Below are positions 1 through 12,300 of a DNA stretch of 64,000 nt, piece after piece. Below the pieces are notes generated by a model. That model worked only from the letters and a program-made list of their open reading frames with translations. It was not told the origin of the DNA and made no database searches. The position numbers and the translations under genes are program-made. The stretch spans positions 1,178,001-1,242,000 of the forward strand of contig WBMV01003267.1 of NCBI GenBank assembly GCA_013396655.1. Direction: 5' to 3'. The DNA comes from Campylorhamphus procurvoides (lineage: Eukaryota > Chordata > Aves > Passeriformes > Dendrocolaptidae). The stretch's first letter is position 1. The number at the start of each line of letters is the position of its first letter.

Positions 1-269
1 TTTGGTGTCTAAAACGTGTTCAAGCTGTGGTTTTCCTCCAGGTAAGACACTCTGGGTGTCTCTTCCCCTCACAGCTGTTGCAGAAGTCCTGGAGCTCTCT
101 ACCTCTTTGTGAATTTTGACAGGAATCAGTCACCAGTTTGGAAGTTTCAAATAAATGACACAGAGACAAACAATGTGACTTCATGACCCTTATCTCTCGT
201 GAAAGAAAGTTTAAAAAAGCTTCATGATCATGGATGTTGAGCTAAATATGTAAAAATTAACCCTTCCAG
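1..269 (+). other. PCSK2: PCSK2 intron 2, 3' part
   Basis: Non-coding sequence leading to the polypyrimidine stretch and CAG acceptor at 267-269. No repeat or other gene was seen. The donor and the two preceding exons lie outside the window. Confidence 0.8.
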
Positions 270-383
270 GTGAGGAAAGCTGTGCAACAAGAGGGCTTCA
301 GCAGAAGGAAGAGAGGATACAGAGACATCAATGACATTGACATCAACATGAACGATCCTTTATTTACGAAGCAATGGTACCTG
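270..383 (+). CDS. PCSK2: PCSK2 exon 3 (end of propeptide and start of mature enzyme)
   Basis: This exon is 114 nt, phase 0 at both ends, and encodes 38 residues (95-132 in human numbering). It reads [10 protein letters not shown], then SRRKR, then GYRDI through to TKQWYL. The SRRKR|G junction is the primary autocatalytic cleavage site that releases the inhibitory propeptide. Human PC2 has DRKKR there, so the multibasic P4-P1 pattern is kept while P5 and P3 differ. The acceptor is ttccag|GTG and the donor is CTG|gtaagt. Confidence 0.96.
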
Positions 384-3300
384 GTAAGTTTTGAAAGAAA
401 ATCACAGTAATCAGAACTAAATGATTGTCATTCAAGCCATTCTGTGCTTTTTGCAATGTTTTACAAGAGTTCTTTCCACCTACACCACGAGAACTTGGGA
501 ATGGATCCAAGCCTGTGTTGTGCTTTTAATTGTATCTTTTTTATACTGGGAAGACCCAGCACATCTCAAGAGATAAATTTCATGTCAGTCAATGGAAAGA
601 TCCTTAGAACTATATTGATGGGGCTGTGAGCATTTGTAGTGTGTATATGAATCATGCCTTAGAGCTGTTGGCAGGTAAAATATTGTCATAGATTTATAAG
701 AAAAAGTTCCAGTGTCTGGGCTAGCAAAAGTTGAGGGGTTTTTTTTTCTTATGGAAAGTTGAATGTTAATTGATGTTCTTCAGTTCAAAACAGAACAGCT
801 GAAAAATGGTGAATTTTGGCTTCAGCGAGTGTCAGAAGAAATTAATATTTTTCTAAATTGTTTCCTTTTCAGTGTGTCATATTTTATAGGGAGAAGTCTT
901 TAGTCTTAAAAGAGAAATTATATTTTTCTGTGAAAGTAAGGAAATTCTATGAGTCTGTTAAAATGATTGTTCTATTTAAGAAGTTGATAAAGTAATTCTG
1001 GTCAGCTTTAATGTTGCAATCTATTTATGATGAAATACTTAGTAAATGCAGTACTGCTTCGTTAACTTAAGAAGAGTCTTTTTACAAAGGAGAAATGTTT
1101 CTTGTTCTTTTTCCTCTTAATCCTTTTCTTATGTTTTATGAATCCAGCTAATATGGCTGTGGAATTTTTCCTAAGGCAAGAGTTTTCAGATGAATGGGGG
1201 CACATTAGCATGGATGGGATTTCGTCCTTGATGAGTTGATAAAATAAAGCGTGGATTAATTCAGTTTTTTCTGGTACTTAATCAAAATGTTGCTGTGATA
1301 AAAATAACAAAAGTTTAGGAAGCTTTCAAGCAAAAAGTATTTCCTGCTCATAAAAGAGTTATCTGTAAAATTCACCAGTCTAACTTTTTTCTGGATTGAC
1401 CCACATGCTTAAGTAGAAAAGTCCTTTTTTGGGGTCCAAAAAATTCTATGTTTAACCAAATCTTATAAACCACAAGAATTGAATTTTCCCAGTATTGGTT
1501 TTTTTAGGTTTTTTTACAGTTGCATTGTTGCAGCAGATATGATTATGTACAGATGTGCACTCTAAAACAAATGGTATATATTTTTCCATACCAAAGATAC
1601 ATGCAAAGACATAAAGAAAAATTTGGTGGCTGTGGAAATATGTCAGTCAAGTAAAAAAAGCTCTTTTTCTTTTTCCCTGATGTTATTAGATTAACACCGG
1701 TCAAGCAGATGGGACACCTGGACTTGACCTTAATGTAGCTGAAGCATGGGAGCTGGGATACACAGGGAAGGGAGTAACCATAGGAATTATGGATGATGGT
1801 AAGTGAAGACTGAGTGCTCATTTCATATTTTTAAGTAGCTTTTTTTCATGTAGTCAAAGATTAAAAAGTAATAATGAATTGCTTATAGTGGTGAGACTAC
1901 CAGCCTCCATAAAGACTTTGAGATCTTCAGGGAAAATCTGATACAAAGGCTTCACTAGGGATACTGAAACATGGATATCCAAGTATTAAAAGTAGTTTGC
2001 AATTAGCACTGAGATGTCTTCCAGGGCAAACTATAATGGCTATTAATAAAAAAACCCAACTACTCTTGACTTCTGGAGGCACTGACTGGAGGATGTAATT
2101 GCTGTGCAAAAAATACTTAAGAAAACCTTTTCTGGCTTACATTATTCTCAAAGTCATACTTGACAGCTGAAATAATTAAACACTTTCATGCTGAATGTCA
2201 ATAAAGATCTGCATATTAAATATATTACTAATTTGAGGCTAAGTTCAGGAAAGATGAACAGAAAAGTTACAGTTGTTCTACTTACAAGTTCCTTGCTGAA
2301 GTACAGGAAATCTCCTAACACTTTTCTTTGGAATAAATTTTGAATATTTTCCCTTTATGGGGACTGGATAATATGAAATAAATAAAATATCTGATGACAT
2401 AATGATGAAAGTGTAGTATGAGATTTGTGGCCATTTATTTTTATGTTTTAACTGGGTATGTAATAGGTCAGTTTATCCCATCTGAGTGTAGACCCATTGC
2501 TTCTCTTACACCATCCAGTGGGATTTGTACATTTGCCATATGTAGGAAGAAGCCATGCGTTAGAATGAGTATATTCCACACCAGTGCCCTGCTACAGTCT
2601 TTCCATGATTATTTTCCTATGGTTGCAAAGGAATCTTGTTTTGTGATCATTAGGAAATCTTTTTTTTGAAAGTCTTAACCTTTGATTTCTGCTCTGTCAT
2701 TATTGCAGGAATTGATTATCTGCATCCAGATCTTGCATCAAATTACGTAAGTACATGCTGACCTTTTCTGTGAAATGTGGATTTTCTTATTATTATAGTC
2801 CCTCTGCTACAAAATTTTAAATAGTGAGCAGAATAGCAATACAGCTGAACTCCTGATCTTACAGATGCTACATTTCCCATTGAAAGAAGCAGACTGAAAA
2901 TGGGACTGCCTAGGCAAGGAATGGCGAGGTGACAAGGCTCTTTGTGGAGGAGTGACAGCGCTGCATCACATTGAATAAGGCGCAGCTTGCAATATTGGAT
3001 TTAGGACAGAATCAAGTAACCTGTGAATTGCCTCTAAATCCTGCTATTAAGATGCAGAATGCCCCTGTCACTTGGAGGGCTGTGGGCTGTGGCAAGGCTT
3101 TTGAAACCTCCAGGAACAGTTTAATTCCTTTCTAACAGGTGTTTTGATCCAGTGCTTCAAAGCATGTGCTGGGCAGATTGTGTATTCTCAGCACATGCTG
3201 TGCCAATTGATTGTTCCTCAAACTTCAGGCTTCAGTCCTTTGGACTAGAGATTTTTATATTTTTTTAACTCTTCCAGGCTCTCTCCAACCCCCTGTTGGT

Positions 3301-6300
3301 GCTGGTACTCCTTTCTCCAAGTGCCTAGAAGGGCTCCCAGCACCCACGGGCTGCTCTCACACTGTGTTTGTGCCAATCCCTTGGGCAATGGGCAGCAAGA
3401 GGTCCTTGCTGGGGGGCCTGGAGTGTCTCTTGGAGTGTCTCTGCTTTAGGTCTTGTTTTTCTCCTGCAGTCAGTGTCTTCCTGGGGGAAGCCCAGGCTGC
3501 TTCAGCTGAGCATTGTGGCTTGGTTTGCAATAGCAGTTAAATGAAAAGAAGAACAAAGACAGGCGGAGATTTTGGTAAAAAAATATGAGCCATTCAGGCA
3601 GAACAGCTCCAAAATGAGAAAGGCAGTTCTTTTTACAGACTTGCAATTTGGAAAATAATATCACAGGATGAAAACCTTTTTGTTGTTGCAAGTAGCAAAG
3701 CACATTTGGTAGATAATAAATGGATATAGAAGGTGTTTGCATTGCCCAAGGAATCTGGGAAACAGCTGACCACAGAGTGCGGATTAGCCAGGTTCACTCC
3801 TTATGAACTGGCTTAGTAACTTGACAGCAGCTAATTAAACCCTGTGCCCTGACTGCAGAATTACCTCCCAAGAGAAATAATTCAGTAGGATGTTCCCATA
3901 AATTGACAGAAATAAGGTTTGTAAAAGGCAGCCTTTCTCTTTGTCAGAATCGTGCTCTCTGTATGTTCTAGAATGTGATGTGGGCACAGCACATGCGCTG
4001 CACTCACTTTGCAGCAGCAGGAATGGACAAAGTATGTGGGATTATTCTTTTTCTAAGTAAAAATTCTGTACAACATATCTAATACGACAGTTCTGTTGTT
4101 AACAGTGAACTCAGGATCATGCCTAGAAACCAAAAATAGATTTCCCTGTAATACAGTGTTTTCTCTTTTAGTTCCAAAAATATTTTCTGTTCGATGGATG
4201 AATATTTGTCAGGCTTAGCAGAAATATATTTTTTTTTAGAGTGGCATTAGTGAGTATTCTGGAAATTAATGGAAAATGACACAGAGAATGACAATGCACA
4301 GACATGACGCTAGAAATCATGAAATAATGAAGCTGGAGAGAAATCTGAGAGTTGAGAAAAGAGATATTGGGGTGAAAATTGGAGAAGAAAAGCTGTCTGG
4401 GCATGGACACAGCAAATCTTTAATGGCAGTCTTGGAAGACTCATGAGGAGACTGACTTTGACATGAGAATCTGAAAAGGTTTGTGTAGGATTGACTTTGT
4501 CCAAGCGAGGAGAGGTTCTGTAGTGGAGCAGGGTGTGGAGGGACAAAAGGAGCTTTTCTGGCCCATACAAAATGCAGAATCAGGCAACGAGTGGTTGGTA
4601 AGAGGGTCATTAAAGGAGCAGCAGAAACCCCATGTGAAAGATCACAGTCTCAAAGGAGATAATACCCCAATGCTTTTAATAGAGAAATACAGAAACGTGA
4701 GCTGTCACATGAACTCTGTGGCTCCAGGCTGTCACAACTCTCTATCTGAGAGGTGGCTGAAGGTTGAGCCCTTGTCCTGCTGCTAAAAGCTGCCATCCCC
4801 TCCCTCTCCCAAGCATAGCACTGCAGTCGTGGGATCGGTTCACCTCCGCTTTGCCTCTTGCCACGAGGCTGCACAGACCTCCTTGAATCCCAGGAGATCC
4901 TGCTCTGGCAGCATCTGCTGTCTCTCAGGAGCCACGGGGATGTTTTTTCCCAGTAGGTATTAATTTGGGCATGAACTGAAGACAAGGGCTTAAATTCAGC
5001 TGGAGGAAACATCAGTTTAGATGTAAAAATGCAATGAAACCTGTTTCTTAAGGAATGAGTTGTAAACTCCCTTCAGGCTGGTGTAGCAATTGTAATCACT
5101 TTTGTACAACTCCTGTACCACATGTTTGGTGTTTCACAACATCTGCACTTTGGGGCAGCTTTCTCTGAAGTTATATTGTTTATTTTTAGGAAATTAAAAG
5201 CTGGCAGCTTATGTTGCTCAAGAGTGCGAGTGCCTGCGTACCCTGGCAATGTCTGTACATCTCGCTTGGAAAACTGGGAGCAATTAGAAAGTCTCTCAAA
5301 GGTGGTGGTTTTGGCAGTTGAGCGTTTTCAAGTATAAAAATTTGGCATTGGTTACTCAGTTTAATTTGGCTTTTATGATTTTGACTTTCTGGTTTTTTTT
5401 CTTTGGATAATTTAATGGGGGTTAGCACTTAGATGAAATGGAAGGTCAGGAGAAGAGAAATATCTTTCTAAAGAAAAAAACAATTTGTATTTTCTCCTAA
5501 GACTCCTGAACTTTGACCTGTCAAAGATGGAGCGCACTTCTATGTGTATTTTTCTTTGCAGTTTTTAAGCTTTACTGCTTGAATCATCCATTTCTGGTTC
5601 TAATGCACTTTTTATACATGGAAAGGAGTGTGCCTGCTTATGGTCAGGATGGACTGCTCTCCCAGCACCGCCTCCCAGCCTGCTGCAGTATAGCTGCTTG
5701 CTTTTCTGGGATAAGGGGGTTATGGCAAAGCTGGAATTTTCCATTCTGCGCTGTGAATGCAGAGAGACTCATTGTCAAACAATCTATATTTTCTTCCAAG
5801 CCCTGGAAACCCTGCAGAGGTTCAACCTTCAGGAAATTATTTTTTTCTCACAAAGAGAGTCCTTCATTATGAACTGATAATTAGAAAGCTGGAGCCTGAT
5901 GTACTCCGTGGTTTTCTTTCAACTCAGAATGTACATATAAAGCCAACAATTTTCAGGACTGACTTCTCCAAGATACAGCATCTGAGTGAGAAAGGAAAGT
6001 GAAGTTCCAAGGACTGCTTGTGAGATATGCCTAATAAAAGAAGAAAATAGCAGCTGTGGGGGATGGACATTACAAATTTCAGTACATTTTCTAAAGGAAA
6101 ACCTAACAGAGCCAATGGAGATTTTTTTTTAATGTTTACAGAAACATAAGCTGAGCTCTGTCTCATATCAGTTTTTATTGTGGTATTTTATACTTGGCCA
6201 CTGTGTGCTGGTGAAGGTCAGTGTAGCAGCATTATCCCACTCAGAGCAGCAGGGAGCTGATCATCTCCTGTAAGTGGGTTTGCCCCTGATTAGGAGTAGT

Positions 6301-9300
6301 GAGGAAAATCAGGATCCCACCAAGAGACTCAGGCTAGGAGTGGAAAATTGCTGGTTTCAGTGTCTGAACTCTGCCTGAAGCTGAAAGCCTGTTTCAAAAA
6401 ACGTAGGGAGGGAGAGAGAACAAGACAAACCCTGTAGGAAAACTGGAGCTGACTGTGAGAGTTGGTAACTTTTTCACAGAGTATTGATAAATGTAGAATG
6501 AGACTCATGCAGCAATTCTTAGAAATAGATAGTCATTGGAAGTATTCAGGTAAGAAAAAAGATTTTGAAATCTGTGCAATTACACAATGCAAACAAGCAT
6601 GCATTCATCTGAGCAGCCCTTCATTGCTGGCCTTACCCAAACTTTATGTCTTTTCTTCTCTGTTGCATGGGTTTTTATGGTGCAGCCTTATCTTCCAAGG
6701 TCCTGGCCAGCTGTCACTCAGCAGGAAAGGCCCTGTGAGGGAAGACTTTTTGGATTTTCCCCAGGGTAAATCAGAATTTTCTGTCATCTGTCATTTCTTA
6801 TTCAAACGTGAACAGCATATAGTCTTACCTGTCTTTGTTTTCTACTTTGTTGACATCTCCAAACACAAAGCAGCCTCTCTCTCACAACTTTTGGTAACTT
6901 GTCACCAGCTAATATGATAACAGCTCCCCCTGCCTTGCTGAGAGGCATGCAGGAGCATATTTTTGGCATAATTATCTTATCACATAAGCAGTGAAGCAAG
7001 GAAATGTTCTACTTCTGTTATGAGCTGCATTTGCCATTGTTTGCTAGAGGAACAAAAACATCATTGAATAATCTTTGGAGCCACAAAAGAAATAAGAAAT
7101 CGTACAGGTGATAAATTATACGCTGCAATATGTGCAGCAAAGTGTGGCAACAGCATAAAGGATCTTCTTTCTTTTAGAAAGTCTGGTTTTTCCTTCATTA
7201 GCGTGAATTTCTGAGTATGCTTCTGCCTCCCTGCCTACCACCAAAAAGGACCAGCAAACTGTTCGTTGCCTGTTTGCAATGATTTACCGGTACAAACCAT
7301 CAGAACCTCCACTGGAGGCCCAGTTGTGGGGTTTTGTAAATTGGCTGAGCTCCACTGACCGGTGCTTGGACCCGGATGATCACCCCAAAATCCCAGCTGA
7401 TGTAATTGCCTGAGTCAAATAGAGTTCACATATAACTGTGGGGAGAAAAATGTTACCCTTGCAAGTCTGAGATTTGTTGGAAACCCCCTGAAGACCTTGA
7501 AATAGTCCCAGTGTCTCTGCACTGTCATCAGGGGATCCACAGGGATCTTAAAGCCAAATCATAGCAGAGTTGATTCATCCTTGCCTGGCATCAGGGAATG
7601 AATCCAGTCAGCTTTATGAGACCTGATTCCTACAGCAGGATTTTCAAAAGACCCTTTACACCGCCATTTCCTACTGCATTTCAAAGGATTATTGAGCACA
7701 TGCCCTGGACACTAAATTTCAATAAACTTTTACTGCTAATACATCAAATGTATTTGTTTTATGGGCAAACTCTGGGCTGCCCATTGTTGCTAGTGCCTGT
7801 TTTTAATTGTGGTGTTGAAATAGGATTTATTAGCAAAAGGTAAAGAACAGAATAAACTTGGTCAGGTGTTTCAGCACATCACTAATTGGATTTTGTGTTG
7901 ACTTGTTTCATGTGGGTTTTATGCTGTTGCTTTGGAGCCAGGGTTTTGCTAATAGGTTTTCTAAAATAAACACTTTATAACAATTAAAAACTATCAACCA
8001 AAACCTGGGATGAATTCACCATACATCATTCTGCTAGCACTGAAAATGCAGTAAGAACACTGATGGATGGATGCTGTTGGGAGGAAATTGAGGCAGAAAT
8101 TTCATCGTTGAGACAGAAAAGCCTCTCTTTTGCCAGGATGGAAGGATGGATTGAGTGTTTAATTGCCAGGCTGACTGATGCCTTAGCAACTGAAAGTGAT
8201 GGCCTTCTGTAGGGCTGTTCATACTGCTCAGGTGACTTCTGGCAGCTCAGGGGCTGGTTCTAGCATTTAGAAGATGATCATTTGGGACATGCAAGACTAT
8301 GAAGTTTCACCAGCATAAATTAGAAGTTACTGGGAAGAGAACGAATTGTTTCTTTCTTGGCTATTTTTTTCCTGTTATTCTGTACAGGATCAACTTCTAG
8401 GCTCATTTCTCTGTTCTGTGCAATCATGTGTTTGTTGGGTTTTTTCTCAGAACATCTTAAAAGGCTGAAAAAGAGATGATGCCTTCTCTGATCCTATCAG
8501 CCAGGAAAATAAGGTTCTTTGTGTGCTTGGAAGGGTGTCCTGAGTTTGTCACATATAGAAAATGCTTCAAATCTTGGAAAACATAATGGGCCCCTACAAA
8601 CCATCCTTCCCTGCTCCCAACAGTAACTCTTTTTAAAGGTACTTGCGTATTGAAGTCTAAATAAGATGACTGTACAATTCCTCTGTTCTGTGCCTTATAA
8701 CTACTTAACATGAGCACTGCCAACAGGAAAGAGAAGCCTCTGTAAAGGAGTTGTCAGGTCTTCTTCCTTAATGAAAGATAAAGATGTTTTGTAGTTGTAG
8801 ATCTTAATGCAGCCTTCTACCTTTCAACTCAATTAAAAAGATGGAACGGCAAAAAGAATTTGAAGACTGTTTCTTCTCTGGATTATTTCATATGGCCAGA
8901 GGACACAGAAAGAGGCTTTTTCTGCAGAGGAGGCTGTGACTTGTGAAGGAGGTGCGATTGCCTAAAGGAGAGATGATTTGTGTCACAGAGCTGTGTTTGC
9001 AGCTGAAAACTGGATTTGTCTCACTGAGAGATGTTATGCAATAGCTTTGCTAAAGCCCATTTTGAGAGATCTGGACCCTGAATGCTAGGGAAGTCCTGGG
9101 GCTTGGTGCTTAGCACCATCCATGCAGCTGGAGCTGGCATGGCTCCACTGGTATGGGCCTCTCCAGAAGGATGCACTGCTTTATACTGCCTATAAAATAG
9201 CTTCAAAACACAGTTCCTTTGGATTCAGGAGATACTAAAATATTGTAATTTGCCCAAGATTATTTTCGGAGCAATGAGCGCTGGCTAAAAGGTTCCAGCT

Positions 9301-12300
9301 TCATTCTATATTAGATCCACCTGGAAGGGATAATCTGAAGCTAATGCATGCCTGGTGTGCAAACAACATGAGATGATGCCAAAGACACTCCCTTTGCAAG
9401 CTCAGGACCACTCGTTGTCCACAGAGTTTATTTTTCTCTATAATCACTGTACTTAATTAATCAGATGCATACTGAGAAAGTGCAAGGTGGCTAATCTCTT
9501 TAATCATTAAGCACTGGTATTAATTTTCACTTAAGGCATCATCTGTGGAAAGCAAATTAAGATTGTTGAAATGAGAATTGCACAGCGATGGAGGAGAGCA
9601 GTTGAGGATATTTCTGCATCAGTTCTGGCTGGTGCTTTTGAAATTGGCTTGTGCCTCTCTCCAGGGTTCCTCCAAGTAAGTCTTTTGGAAATAATTTCTT
9701 CTTTTATTTAGGCAAGAAAAGTAGGGGAAAGAATGTTGGTCTTCACTGTTTGCCATGGAGGGACCTGGCATTGCTTTGTTTTATTGTTTTTATTTCTAAT
9801 TACTTGCCTTTCTGCATACCAATTAGTTTCTGGAACTGGCTGGAAATCTTCTATTCGAACAGTATTTTTGCTAGTAAAGATGAGTGGTTTATAAAATTAA
9901 AGTGTCCATTGGAAAATGGCAGTGAAATATTTTTATTTTGGATCAGTTCAACTTAATTTTAAATGTTTGACTTCTAGAATGTGATGAATTAAAACAGCAG
10001 CATTAAAACCCCACTCTGGGGCATGGTCCACTTGGGAGAACAGGGTCAGACACAGGGTCCCCTGGAGGCAATGCACACCATGGAATTTTAAAACCAAATT
10101 CAACAAATTGAAGGAAAGAGCTTTCATTTCCTCAAAGTGAAATTAACACATTTGGGGTTGAAAATGAAAAAAAAAGGAAAAAAAGGAAGATCTTTTTCAA
10201 TGTGAAAGCTTTTATTTTCCATTTTTCAAAGAGTAGTTATTTTAGCTTCTCACAGCGTGTGCAAGTCCATCAATGTCCATCAGCATTGAAATGGAACTTA
10301 ATTAAAATTCATGCTGTAGTTACATTTTGGCTATCCAGGTGTCACCAGGGAAGTCTGAATTACATGGTGCATGTGGGAAACGCTGGTCCCTCACAAAGTT
10401 TTATCAGAATTTGAGGGGTGTTACAGACATTTTTGCTTTGCATTGTTTGGTTCTAGTTGTATTTATGTTCTCCATATTAATATTTTACTCCTTGGTAGCT
10501 ATGTAGGTGGTTAAGATATTTTTAAACACCTGCCCTATTTCAGATTGCTCTGATTTAACTATAATTTTATCAATTTGTTGCATTCCCAACAGAAGCAATA
10601 AGCATAAGGAGCTCCTCTTACTGGGGCACGGAACAGCAGCTCACAATATCTAATAAAATATTGGCCACATTGAAGTCACTGGTAGTTTTTCAGTTAAGTT
10701 CAGAGAAATCAGAAATTTGGCAGATCATATAAATAATGGGTTTGTAATATTCGTTATACTGTGTATTCCTCTTTTTTTTTTTTTTTTATCATCACAGTAA
10801 GAGGCATCAGCTCCAACAGAGCAAATAATGATACCAAGAGCTGTGGAAACATGACTGCCTGGGATAACTTGTTTTGCAGTAGAACAGAAGCTTGTATTTG
10901 ATGAAATTTTGGCTACTTCCAGTGCTGTGTAGATGCTGTTTGGTGAAATTTCCATGGATATGGTAGCACAGACCTCAGTCACACATTCCCTGTGCTGTCC
11001 TTAATTGTAAGCACTGATGTAGGTTGGGGATTGTTGGAAATGTTTTGCAGGCAGGTTGTGTTCTGAATGTTATTAAATGAGGTGAATTTCTCTTTGAATA
11101 TGTACAAAGGAGAGCACCAAGACTGTGCTGTGTTCAAAGATTTCATCATTTCAATGCTAGCACGTGTTTTTTAGAATTGCTTTTTGTGAGAAACTAAATC
11201 ACTTTAATTCAGTAGCACTTAACTGGGTTGCAGAATTAAGTCAACCGTGATACCATGTCTGACTGAGGTAATTATGAATCTTTCTGTCAGTCAGTTAATG
11301 ATGTCGAGGACATTTCTTGGATTCACACATCCAGTAAATTGCGGTGAAAACATTAGCTGTGATCAAATATACTAATCTTTAGGAGAAGAATCTGGAATGA
11401 TCATGTACTATTTAAAAGCATAAATATTTGTAGAATGCAGTATATATGGATTTACATGAGAACATTCTGAAGATCCCACCTTCTCTGCCTGTAATTTTGG
11501 GTTTGGCTGATTCTGCAAGGAATAAGCAATGCTAACTTTTTAATTAATGTCAAGGCATATAAATTGGTGCATTAAAATCCCTGAGAGCCCAGCATGTCTT
11601 GACAGAGATTATTCACATTATTAATACTCCCCTGGGATGCTCACAAAGTATGCTAATGAGGTCAGCATGCATCTGGAGTAAAACAGAATAGATCTTCAAG
11701 ACCTTTTAACTCCAAGGCTTGTAAATCAACCTGTGTTTGCTTTTTGTGGCAGTAGAAATGTAGGTAGTAGTTTGTGTTATGCTTTTTGAGTCTCTTCTCT
11801 GAAATTTTCACCTCCTTTTGATTCACCTACAATGTCCCTTTTGTGGCCATTCATCTTCTTCCATGTTCATGCAGCCAGCTGTGTGGTTGTTAACAGTTTC
11901 TTCTCTTGTCAGCTGAGAAACTTTTCACAAGAAGGAAAATACCCAACCACTTTTCTGTCTAATCTCACTTCCAGTTCCTCTGCATCACCACACTAGGTCT
12001 CCCTGTCCTCCCCTCTCCATAACCCCCACAGACCAGATCTTTGTGTTTTAGCTCACCCCCCAAACCTCCTAATCCACTGGGATATCCAAAGCCACACTTT
12101 GCATGTTCTGTAACAAAAGACTGGTGTAAACCTCTAAAATTGGTCATCCTTAACCTGCCAGGTGTGTTTTATGAGTGCCATTACAACCCCATGTCCAGTA
12201 TTCCTGCCCTTTGCTGTGAGCATTGCTGTTAATTGATCAGTTTTAATGACTGTGGTGCCAGTGCCTGCTGACCACACACAGCAGCAGGGTGTTGACTCTC

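Noticed and set aside
6462..6917. 151-codon open frame in PCSK2 intron 5
   Set aside because: No recognisable domain, it is inside a 17-kb intron, its composition is like the surrounding sequence, and there are no convincing splice or promoter signals.
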